The notes under the pieces: model-generated
Database searches by the model: none
Told to the model about the DNA's origin: nothing
What the model saw: only the letters and a program-made list of their open reading frames with translations
In this document: in pieces, positions 24,191 to 33,962 of the stretch
Layout of the letters: each line of letters starts with the position of its first letter
How positions within the stretch are numbered: the first letter of the stretch is position 1
Origin: Zygnema cylindricum
Taxonomy: Eukaryota > Streptophyta > Zygnematophyceae > Zygnematales > Zygnemataceae
DNA length: 60,071 nt
Direction: 5' to 3'
NCBI GenBank assembly: GCA_037447655.1
Contig: JBBHKE010002255.1
Span: 1 to 60,071 of the forward strand
Translations under genes and position numbers: made by a program

Positions 24191-26334
24191 ATGACTTGTC
24201 ATTTTAAAGACAAACTCGTATATTCTCTCATCCTTTTGTGTAGCCGCCTCTTTTTCGTTTTTTTTTGTCACGTGTGGCTAATTTACATGGAGGGCAGCAG
24301 CCAGTCGTATAGGCGACTGCGTAGTGTCTTGTCGTATCGTCGTCGCTACCCTCCATTACCTTGGCGTAGTCTACGACGTCGGCCGACAGTACAAAGGGAA
24401 GAGGTACGAAGGGATGGAGTGGGAAGAGAAAGCCCCACGAGGGAAAGGCAAACACCGAGGGGGGTAGAGAGGGAAAGAGATGTCCCGGAAACCTTGATAG
24501 GAGAAAGGGGTACCGCGGAGGAATTAGGGAGAGAAAGGGAGGCGGCCACTTCGCTACAAATCGGTTGGGTGCCGCCGGAGGGGAGGGAGCATGAAAGGGA
24601 GGCAAGAGAAGAGGTAGAGATGGAAGGATTGACACCAGTTGGGGGAGGAAGGGAAGAGACCAATTTGGATGAGGTAGCAAAGGAGGGGATTTTACGGGAG
24701 GAGGGAAGGGTGCTGCCGGAGGGGAGGGAGCATGAAAGGGAGGTGAGAGAAGAGGTAGAGGTGGAAGGATTGACACCGGTTGGGGGAGGAAGGGAAGAGA
24801 CCAATTTCGACGAGGTAGCAAAGAAGGGGTTTTACCGGAGGAGGGAAGGGAAGAAAGGGGTGAATTGGTAAATGTGATGAGGGGGGAGGCGGTAGAAAGT
24901 GATATGATTATGGGAGAAAAAAATCCATTACATGAGGAGGGTAGAAAGACGGTAATGGGTGTAAGTGGGGGGGAGATAGAGACGACGGTAGAAGAGGGTG
25001 AGGGAAGTGAGGCACGGGAAAAGGTAGAAAAAAAATGTAAAAAAATTAAAAGAAAATTAATACTTCTTGATGAGGGCGTCGCGGAGGAAAATGGTGGGGG
25101 TTTTAGGGAAGAGAAGTTGTTGAGTGAGGAGAGGGAGGGGAAGACAGAGTTGGGAGAGGAAAGAAAGGGAAAGGAGGCGACGGTTGAAGAGGGTGGGTTG
25201 AGTGACGTTAGGGGAAGATTAGGTACAAAAAGAAGGATAATAAAAAAAAAATTAATAGGGTTTTGTGAGACCGTGGAAGAGGAACGAGTGGGGGGAGAGG
25301 CGACCGACGAGAAAGGTGAGGGGATTGACCCACGAAGAAAGATAGGTAGGAAAAAAGAGATAGCAAAGGGTAAGCGTAAAGTGAAAGATGACAATGACGA
25401 ATTATACGTCCCCTCGTCTTCGGATAACGACGAGAGCATCGAGGATGGTGAAGAACCGCCGGAAGACAAATCCGAACCCAAAAGTTTGGAACCCACCGAC
25501 ATCGTGGTGTGGAAAAACGAGGATGATCCCACCACTGAGGACGAACAAACCCCGGATAGTGAGGAAAAACAACGTGAGGAGGAATTTGATGATGACGACG
25601 ACGTGTTCGGGGCACCTCTCACGCCGAATAGGGAGAGAGCCATTGTAATGGCTCCTTCGCATCCTGGACCTCCATACCCGGTTGAGCATCCCGATTGGTA
25701 TTTTCCTCCTCCCACGGGAGGGGAGGAAATGGACAGCTTCGTGCCTCGACCCGAGCATTATATTCCGGTTGCCGAATGGCCGGAACATTGGAGGTATGGT
25801 GAACCCCGGCCCCTAAACCCGGAAGAGAATCATTTTCTGCAAATTCTCGACATCCCCCCCGATGTCACCGCACATCAATCATGGTTGTTTATCTCGCTTG
25901 AGGACCGAGGCTCAACCTTTGCCCACATAAGGCAATTTGATCCGGCGGATCCCTAGTTAACGTGGGTTATTCATGGGGAGGACGGTTTTCGGGTGAATGT
26001 CCCGGAGTTGCTACGTCATCATCATCCGTGGGATCCGTGGCTATACTACATCCTAAAATTTTGTCGAGTAACTCCCGAGGTACTTGCTCTCCGAGATGCT
26101 CGTACGACGATATTGCAAAAATGTTGCAATGTCAGAGTGCCACGCTCTCACCTTTGGGAAATACAAAGGGTTCCGCCACCGATTAGGCCTCCTTCACCTC
26201 CGAGAGGAGAAGATTTGCCTTTAATAATCGCGGCACTCACTCAACAAGTAGCGGCTCAACAAGAACAAATAAGAGCGGATCGAGAGCAATTGACGAGGCT
26301 CACAGGGGCATTGTCGAATAAAAAAAAACGGTAA
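24191..26334 (+). pseudogene. Accessory ORF nested in the transposase intron
   Basis: A long reading frame lies between transposase exons T1 and T2. It is broken twice: a one-base loss near 24830, shown by comparing its two 47-codon repeats, and an in-frame TAG at 25954-25956. The N-terminal third is Glu/Arg-rich and repetitive. The middle is Lys/Glu-rich, with Asp/Glu clusters. The C-terminal part looks globular (PYPVEHPDWYFPPP, HPWDPWLYYILKF) and ends in a Gln-rich coiled-coil-like segment, LTQQVAAQQEQIRADREQL, and a basic tail with TAA. I recognise no domain. The likely start is an ATG at 24191 or 24287. The terminal 260 bp recur downstream at 28270-28530. It may be an accessory protein of the element or cargo from another element. 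Confidence 0.6.
24569..24850 (+). repeat. Two 141-bp in-frame repeats coding 47 residues each
   Basis: Units begin at 24569 and 24710 with GTGC(C/T)GCCGGAGGGGAGGG. Both encode PEGREHERE(A/V)REEVE(M/V)EGL and continue TPVGGGREETN. The second unit lacks one A relative to the first, near 24830, which breaks the frame of the accessory ORF. Confidence 0.9.
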
Positions 26335-27083
26335 TTGGTATGTATTTTTTACTAACTCTTACTCCATTCTATCACTTAATTGTTTAATGTCGTCGCTCAA
26401 TCTTGAAATGGCTCCAGATACTTCAACCAGCGACGACCAACATTTGTCGCTGAATTTAGCGACGACTGCAGGCCGTCGCTGAACCAAATTTTATTTGTAA
26501 TATATTTTTTATTTTTTTTATGAATTAGGACTGACACATTTTTTTTTCCACTTGTGGTATGTTTGACATTGCGACATCTTAAATGGTTGCTGAATCAGCG
26601 ACGACAATCTGTCGTCGCTGAATCTTGAAATGGCTCCAGATACTTCAACCAACGACGAGCAGCATTGGTCGCTGAATTTAGCGACGACTGCAGGCCGTTG
26701 TTTAAACCAAATTTATTATGATATATATAATTTTTTTAAAGTAAATTAGGACTGACAATTTTTTTTTCTTTAAGTTTTTTTTTTTCATTTCCTTTCGTTG
26801 CAGAATACCAAAAAGCAAGTCGGTGGTGGAAGGGCCGGGTTGCGACATTGAGAGACATACGGGCGACGAAACATACTTTGTCGTCTGTTGTATTTGGAAG
26901 AAGAAGTGTGGTGGTGACAAAGGCACTGCCGGGTAGGGGGAGGAAGGAGTTTCCATGGGTCACAGAAGTGCACTCGGAGTTGGTGGATGAGTTTTACTGC
27001 TCCAAGAAGGCGGGTATGAAAATGTCACAAACCATTGTAGGGACCATGGCTGCTCATATCATTAAACATATGAAGGAGGAAAA
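26074..27083 (+). repeat. First copy of a ~1-kb duplication within the pogo-like element
   Basis: Nearly identical to 28270-29279, by eye about 98-99% with single-base indels in T runs. It spans the end of the accessory ORF, the spacer with palindromes, and the first ~280 bp of transposase exon T2 (from 26804 here). It stops in the codons after KHMKEEN, where copia sequence begins. Confidence 0.92.
26388..26705. repeat. GACGAC/GTCGTC palindromic repeats, middle cluster (copy 1)
   Basis: Two ~220-bp-spaced units share TCTTGAAATGGCTCCAGATA, then CTTCAACCA(G/A)CGACGA, a TTTAGCGACGACTGCAGGCC phrase and GTCGCTGAACC-like ends. An identical pair occurs in the second duplicate copy at about 28585-28902. 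The cluster lies in the intron ahead of exon T2. Confidence 0.85.
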
Positions 27084-27417
27084 TAAAATAATCAGTTTAG
27101 AGTACCGACCAGATAGTGAGATGGTAGCAGATATGATGACCAAACCTGTGCCTTCCCCTAAGCTAATTTTCTGCAGGGAGAAGTGTGGTCTGAAATTAAA
27201 GATTGAGTAGAAAATAAGGGGAGTGTAGAAATTAATGGTTTTAAAGTATTTTCTAGGTCTGAATAGAAATAAAGACGCCGAGGCAGTCTACCTCTAACTT
27301 CTCTCTCCAAACTCTCAAACTTGTCACTCACTGAGAAATTGGAGAGGAAGCTAGAGCCATGGCTACATAGGCTATCCTGAGGTTTACGGGAAATTTAAAT
27401 TAGTTAGGGGATTATTT

Positions 27418-27510
27418 ACTAAAAGGTATATGCCGGCCACAGGATTTGATCCTGGTACCTGCCGGCCGACAGACTGTGGATAGCCGGTAGCCTTAGCCGT
27501 TAAGTCTAGA
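27418..27510 (-). other. tRNA-like Pol III-type module in copia LTR (antisense)
   Basis: On the minus strand there is an A-box-like GGCTAAGGCTACC, then 47 bases later a B-box-like GGATCAAATCC (27442-27452, plus-strand complement) inside a hairpin. A TTTT run follows. The outer stem pairs TCGGCC with GGCCGG. The same layout occurs in the other copia LTR at 35311-35405. It is not a complete cloverleaf, so I call it tRNA-like rather than a tRNA gene. Confidence 0.5.
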
Positions 27511-27925
27511 TGTAGTCTTATGTCTTATATAGTACGATAATTAATTAAACATTAATTCGTAGGATAAATCATTTAACTATAATTGTTAACGGGATACATA
27601 GATCTGGTAGTGTAAAAGTAAGAATTGCGGTACGGATAAAAAATCAATACCGCGCATTGATTTCGTAAGCGAAAAAAATACCGCGCATGTATTTATTACG
27701 GCTACGATCAAATGTGAATTTAATCGGACGGCCGGAATTCGCGCCGAGATCTCGGAAGAAGAATTCGGCGGTTTGTGGGCATCGCCACATCGGATGACAC
27801 GTGGCGAGACTACATTGGATCGTGGTATCTCCGGAGATTACGGCACCGAATCGAGATATGACATGTGTCGACATTAAGGCTATGTTGTACAATTTCCACA
27901 CATAAAGTACACCGGCGACTGTACT

Positions 27926-27935
27926 TTTATATAAG
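27926..27935 (+). promoter_or_regulatory. Candidate TATA box of copia LTR
   Basis: TTTATATAAG lies near the 3' part of the LTR, about 100 bp before the leader shared with the other copy, which is the usual place for the LTR promoter. The evidence is sequence only; activity is unknown. Confidence 0.4.
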
Positions 27936-28269
27936 AGGAGAAATCTGATTGGTTTCGTACATCAGTAGATAGAGTCTGTGAGAGAGATAAGACTTAGAAA
28001 AATTAAGAGATAGGATCCTCTCTCCCAGAGAGCTTCTGTACAAAAGGTCAACTTTGACCCTCCATAACTTACTACTCACGGGAGCAAATTCAGAGATTCT
28101 TTTTGCTATCGACTCAGGGGAGTCTTCCCTTCACAGGGTGCAGGTGGTCAGAGTTTTTGTCTTCCAAGGTGGCAGTTGTTTTTGCTGAAACACAAAGGGG
28201 TCAGGATTATCCTAGAGGCTTCTTGGAAGCTGTCCACTCTGAGGACTTATGGAGGTCTCAGAGTTTCAT

Positions 28270-29279
28270 CCCGAGGTACTTGCTCTCCGAGATGCTCGTA
28301 TGACGATATTGCAAAAATGTCGCAATGTCAGAGTGCCACGCTCTCGCCTTTGGGAAATACAAAGGGTTCCGCCACCGATTAGGCCTCCTTCACCTCCGAG
28401 AGGAGAAGATTTGCCTTTAATAATCGCGGCACTCACTCAACAAGTAGCGGCTCAACAAGAACAAATAAGAGCGGATCGAGAGCAATTGACGAGGCTCACA
28501 GGGGCATTGTCGAATAAAAAAAAACGGTAATTGGTATGTATTTTTTACTAACTCTTACTCCATTCTATCACTTAATTGTTTAATGTCGTCGCTCAATCTT
28601 GAAATGGCTCCAGATACTTCAACCAGCGACGACCAACATTTGTCGCTGAATTTAGCGACGACTGCAGGCCGTCGCTGAACCAAATTTTATTTGTAATATA
28701 TTTTTTATTTTTTTATGAATTAGGACTGACACATTTTTTTTTCCACTTGTGGTATGTTTGACATTGCGACATCTTAAATGGTTGCTGAATCAGCGACGAC
28801 AATCTGTCGTCGCTGAATCTTGAAATGGCTCCAGATACTTCAACCAACGACGAGCAGCATTGGTCGCTGAATTTAGCGACGACTGCAGGCCGTCGTTTAA
28901 CCAAATTTATTATGATATATATAATTTTTTTAAAGTAAATTAGGACTGACAATTTTTTTTTTCTTTAAGTTTTTTTTTTTCATTTCCTTTCGTTGCAGAA
29001 TACCAAAAAGCAAGTCGGTGGTGGAAGGGCCGGGTTGCGACATTGAGAGACATACGGGCGACGAAACATACTTTGTCGTCTGCGGTATTTGGAAGAAGAA
29101 GTGTGGTGGTGACAAAGGCACTGCCGGGTAGGGGGAGGAAGGAGTTTCCATGGGTCACAGCAGTGCACTCGGAGTTGGTGGATGAGTTTTACCGCTTCAA
29201 GAAGGCGGGTATGAAAATGTCACAAACCATTGTAGGGACCATGGCTGCTCATATCATTAAACATATGAAAGAGGAGAAT
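28270..29279 (+). repeat. Second copy of the ~1-kb duplication
   Basis: The partner of 26074-27083. It begins at CCCGAGGTACTTGCTCTCCG directly after the copia gag-start sequence and continues without interruption into the rest of transposase exon T2, so this copy belongs to the more complete element end. Confidence 0.92.
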
Positions 29280-31100
29280 GGGAGACTATTCGTCGACAAT
29301 AAGGGTAAGGAGATAAAAATGAAAATGACAAAACGATGGACGCAACGGTTTTGCGAAAAACACAGTATTGTGACGAGGGCTCAAAAAGGAAAATTACAAT
29401 TAAGCCCGGAGAAGGAGGAATACATCGAAAAAACAGTAGCATATCACATGGGCGAATTAAAAAGAGGATTTTTATCGGGTAAGTTTTTTGAACATTTGTA
29501 TAACTCATTGCTATATGCTGTAATACATGTTACATATATTATTCTAAATTTTGTTTTTTAAGGTTATAAATGCAAATAAGCGAATGAAAGTAGTTGCCCC
29601 AACCATCATACTTTTTTGTGTTGTGTTTTACTTACAATTTTATGTGTTATTGTGATTATAGGTCGCTACAACGAGGATCTAGTCGAAAACATGGACGAAA
29701 CCCACATGGTTGTAAATATGGATAACAAAAAGACGTTGGGTTTTCGCGGGGACGAGGTGGTCAAATACGCGGATGTTGCCGGAGGTGGAGAGTCAATGAC
29801 TTTGATGGTTCGACTCACGGGCGAAGTGAACGCCGGAATTCAATCTCCTATGTTAATCTTCGCCAACAAGCTCCGTAATTACCCGATCAAGGGCATCCAC
29901 GATGACATACCAGGTGTTTTTCTTTCCCTAAGAATATTTTTTCTTAAAAATATTAACGCTATTGTCTCACTTATTCTCCCTTGTACTCCACACCCAAAAT
30001 ATTAAATATGGGGTGATATGTTGTATATATTGATTTCTTCCCATACACTATTCGCCCTCTCTCTCCCTCCCTCACTCAATATCTTTTCCCACTCTCTTTT
30101 GTAGGAGTTTGTTACCGTACCGGGCCGAAAGGTTGGAATGACAAGACGGTCTTCTCACAATGGATCGCCGAACCGAGGTCATACCAAGGAGACCGTGATG
30201 GGCGTGAAAAGGTTATATTTGTGGACAATTGTGGCTGTCACAATATGTCCGAGGAATAAACACCGCTTTACGCGCAAAGAGAACTACAGTCCAATTTTTT
30301 CCTCCGTGTGCAACACATTTAGTGCAACCTGCCGATTCATTTGTAATTTCTAAAATCAAAGAAGTGTGGTCAAGAAAATGGGAAGATTGGAAGATGAAGG
30401 GGGTAGAGAGCCACAAGTGGTCCTTATCTAGGGGCCAAAGATGGTCTGGTAAGTTAGTTAGACCGGGTAAAGCCTTTTTCTTAACGTTGGCACGTGATTC
30501 GATACGAGAGGTGAACGAAATGAAAGACAAAAATGGCATGGGATGGGCACGAAAGGCGATGATTCAGTGTGGATTGTCATTAAAGGATGGCAAATGGGAG
30601 GAGAGCATGCTTACGCAAGATTTGCAAGTCATAATAATGAAATGGCGAAATCATTTCGATGGCGATGAGGTGTCACCTTTTTCGGCTCCCGCACGCAATT
30701 TACTCCAACTCCTTTGAGAGGCCGACATTCAAGATTATGAAGCCAGTCATGACGAAGACTTAGAGGAATACAGTGATTATGAGGCATTTTTTAGGGAAGT
30801 GGTTTAATTAGGAGTGGTTGTATAATGGATTATAGGCCGTTTGCAAATCTTTTTACTAATAGTGTGGATTTTTTTGTAATATTTTTTTTTAGGTTTTTTT
30901 TAATAGGCTAAAACATTTACTTTTCTTTTACAGCTGTATGCAGTATACATTGTATTTCTTTCTTTGACGATGAATATTAACTATCCCTATTTCATTTTGT
31001 TGTTCTCATATTGTTTATAATACCTGAATGGCCAAAAATGTGGATGAAATGTATTTGTAGTGACGGTGTAAAATCGTTTCTATGTTTGGATTATCATTCT

Positions 31101-31905
31101 CCCATTCAGCGACGAGACAGTCTCGTCGCTGAGTACCTAAACACATTGTTTTGACTCAGTGTTTGTGCTAAATTGTGAAAAATACAACATGTCTTTCAGC
31201 ACTGAGGAAATCTCGTCGTTGACTGGCATAATTAAAAAAAAATACCATTCAGCGACGAGATAGTCTCGTCGCGACGAGACTTTGTCGTCGCTGAGTACCT
31301 AAAGACCTTGTTTTGACTCAGTGTTTGTGCTGAATGGTGAAAAATGAAGCATGCCGTTCAGCACTGAGGAATTCTCGTGATTGTTTGGCATAATTAAAAA
31401 AAAAATACCATTCAGCGACGAGATAGTCTCGTCGCGACGAGACTTTGTCGTCGCTGAGTACCTAAAGACCTTGTTTTGAATGTGTTTGTGCTGAATGGTG
31501 AAAAATGAAGCATGCCGTTCAGCACCGAGGAATTGTCGTTGTTGACTGGCAAGATAGAAAAACATACCATTCAGCGACGAGATAGTCTCGTCGCGACGAG
31601 ACTGTCTCGTCGCTGAGTACCATAAGACCTTCATTTGACTCAGTGTTTGTGTTGAATGGTGAAAAATGAAGCATGCCGTTCAGCACCGAGGAATTGTCGT
31701 TGTTGACTGGCAAGATAGAAAAACATACCATTCAGCGACGAGATAGTCTCGTCGCCATAAGACCTTCATTTGACTCAGTGTTTGTGCTGAATGGTGAAAA
31801 ATGAAACATGCCATTCAGCACCGAGGAATTCTCGTCGTTGACTGGCAGAATTAAAAAAAAAATACCATTGAGTGACGAGACAGTTTCGTCGCTAAGTACC
31901 ATAAG
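31101..31905. repeat. GACGAG/CTCGTC palindrome-bearing tandem array, right cluster
   Basis: Six units start at about 31101, 31244, 31408, 31567, 31728 and 31865 (spacing 137-164 bp). Each opens with CATTCAGCGACGAGA(T/C)AGT and continues CTCGTCGC, in several units followed by a second palindrome. Then come TGAGTACC..AAG, a CAGTGTTTGTG(C/T)TGAA phrase, GCATGCCGTTCAGCAC and an AT-rich end. It lies about 300 bp after the transposase end and probably forms the element's right subterminal region. Confidence 0.9.
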
Positions 31906-32525
31906 GGAGAGAGAGACAGAGAAAAAAAGGGAGATTGACTGAGATAAAATAAATAATAAAATGAAAATAATGTGACATATTCCAAAAAAAAAATGTGAAA
32001 AACAATCACATGTGTGACAACGAAAATAGTTAACAATGACCACGCACTTCATAAGGTGTATGACTTAACATTTAAAAAACATGTAGAATCAAAATCACAG
32101 CACCCGTCATTGCAACAACATAAAAATGAAATACAATTTAAAAAACATGACATTTATACACTTGGAAATAAATTCAACCCTTTTCGCCTAAGAATGACAA
32201 AGAGGTTCACCGTAAAAAAACTACAATATGTACAACCAACCTATTTTTCAAAATTAAATAAAATATTAGTCTACATGAACGAAATGTACATCGGCTATAA
32301 AAATTATCCTTTCTAACAAATGATATTCTAATTACCTCCTCTAACTCGTGTAAACATGTGTTTGGAAGTACTAATATAAATGGAGTAAAGATCACTCCAT
32401 GACATTCCCACAATCTGTGCATTTGTTCCTCCATCACAATCAACTAACTGAATATAATCCCGTGCCTACAACAGAGAAAAAAATACAACAATGGAGTTAG
32501 TTATAAAAATTGATGACATTAATGT
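31906..32525. other. AT-rich flank, no gene
   Basis: A-rich sequence between the palindrome array and the purine tract. I saw no coding exon, terminal inverted repeat or RNA gene. The right end of the pogo-like element probably lies in or just before this stretch. Confidence 0.4.
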
Positions 32526-32529
32526 GTAA

Positions 32530-33400
32530 TTTTAATGGGGGAGTAAACGGGAGAGGGGAAGAGGGGAGTAAATGGGAGAGGGAGAAAGAGAAGGAGAAAC
32601 CACATGATTTTGAGTATAGGGAAAAGGAAATAGGAGAGGAAGAGGGAGATCGAGGGTTAGAGAGTACAACAATTGCAACGAGGGAGATAGAGTGAAAGGG
32701 AGAGGACGAGGGAGTGGGAGAGGTGGCAGCCTGAGAGGGTGAGGGAGAGGGAGAGTATGAGGTAATGGATGAGAGGGAGAGTATGAGGTAATGGATGAGA
32801 GTGCGACATATTGTGAGGGTGAGAGGGAAAGGGAGAGGGGAAGGGAGAGAAAAAGGGAGAGGGAGAGATAGAGGCAGATGAAGGGAATGGGGAGAGGGAG
32901 AGGAATAAGGGAAAGGAGATACACCGGCAGATCAAGAAAGTGAGAAGGAGAGGGTAAGGGAAAGGGAGATGAAATGTAAAAGAGTAGGGAAGGGAGAGGG
33001 AAAGAGAGAGGGAGAGGGAGAGGGGAGGGAGAGGGAAAGAGAGGGTAAAAGGGAGAGGAAGAGGGAAAGATAGAGGCAGATCGAAGAAGGGGAGAGGGAG
33101 AGAGAGAGTGAGAGGGAGATAATGCGGCAGATCGAGGGAGTGGGGAGAGGGAGAGGTATAGGGGAAGGGAGATAGTGAGGCAGATTGAGAGGGTGAGAAG
33201 GAGAGGTAAAGGGAAAGGGAGAAGGAATGTGAGAGTAGAGAAAGGAGAGGGAAAGAGAGAGGGAAAGGGATGGGGGAGGGAGAGGGAAAGGGAGAGGGAA
33301 TGGAGATAGATTGGGAAGGAGAGAGAGAGGTGAAGGGAGAGGGCATAAACGAGAAAGAGCACATTTTAAAAAACTTTCAAAATTAAAAGAGGGAGATGAG
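32530..33400. repeat. ~870-bp purine (GGGAGA/GAGAGG) tract
   Basis: Almost pure G/A on the plus strand, built of GAGAGGGAGAGG and GGGAAAGGGAGA variants with larger irregular units (for example GAGGTAATGGATGAGAG twice, and CGGCAGAT(C/T)GA several times). The long minus-strand open frames are Leu/Ser/Pro artefacts of this composition. Confidence 0.9.
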
Positions 33401-33962
33401 CATAGGTAGGTTCGGAAAAAAAGGGAGCGTGAAAGAGGGGCGGAGGCAATGAAGGGTAAATGGAGTGACGCGCCATATGCAGAGGGACAAGGAGCCGCCA
33501 CATGCGACCTCGAATCCATGGAAATGAAACGAAGGTGGCGGCGGTGTTTTTGCCTGCTTCTTCATGAAACGAATGAGAATGTGTTCGTTTGACAAAATGA
33601 CGACGCAGCGTCAGATCCCTAAAAAAACAAAAAATAAATGGATGGATGAGATTCGTTCAACAAGGGATCCATTTTTCTGTGGACTATCCGCATTTGGCGT
33701 TAAGGCGTGCCAAATATCATCAACGCCAAATGTTGTTTTTTATTCTAATTATTTTAATTAACTAATTGTAATTTGTGGTCCATTCTCACTTCGACCCCTT
33801 ATTAACGTATACATTAATTCTAATTTGGAGCGAAATCACCCATAGACACCATATTACAATAAACATTTACGTTATATTCGTTTGATGTACCGAAATAGAG
33901 TACATATTGACGCTAATTGGACAAAATACAGTTATAGTGTTTATATAAACTGAACAATACAA

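Larger units (their letters stand above)
27084..28269 (+). mobile_element. Copia-type fragment: pol 3' end, LTR, leader and gag start
   Basis: 27084-27210 encodes the end of a copia polyprotein (RNase H region): a tyrosine-for-cysteine variant of the usual LEY.P motif, then MVADMMTKP and a REKCGL phrase before the stop. A purine-rich tract precedes the LTR start TGTAGAAATTAA at 27224. The LTR runs to about 28000. Downstream sequence (28010-28269) matches the leader of the minus-strand copia fragment at 34600-34900, up to the gag start (MEVSEF at 28249). The order is 3' end-LTR-5' start, as in a tandem or one-LTR circle junction, not as in an ordinary insertion. Both edges abut copies of the 1-kb duplication. 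Confidence 0.78.
23022..30808 (+). pseudogene. Pogo/CENP-B-like DDE transposase, spliced, decayed
   Basis: Exon T1 is 23022-23421 (ATG at 23022), with donor A|GTAAGC. Phase-compatible exons follow at 28999-29478, 29662-29913 and 30105-30808. T1 ends FPEHFTGEYNT and continues into YQKASRWWKGR. Exon T2 has a DNA-binding-like region (MTKRWTQRFCEKHSI). The DDE_1 catalytic signatures are visible: ENMDETHMV (first D), IFVDNCGCH (second D) and LVQPADSFV (third D), with the last two about 36 residues apart. A one-base frameshift near 30252 separates CHNMSEE from INTALRAKR, and a TGA at 30715-30717 precedes a final acidic tail ending at 30808. This copy therefore cannot make an intact transposase. The family call is good; the joining of T1 to T2 across the nested ORF is inferred from phase and sequence continuity. 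Confidence 0.72.

Noticed and set aside
24228-25715. 495-codon minus-strand open frame, Ser/Pro/Leu-rich
   Set aside because: It is the antisense shadow of the purine-rich accessory ORF; the plus strand has the structured repeats and the globular-looking C-terminus.
31101-31905. CRISPR array
   Set aside because: Repeats are long, near-contiguous and palindromic, the spacers are not unique, and the DNA is nuclear eukaryotic.
32532-33519. Three long overlapping minus-strand frames rich in Leu, Ser and Pro
   Set aside because: All derive from the GGGAGA purine tract; three frames open at once is a composition effect.
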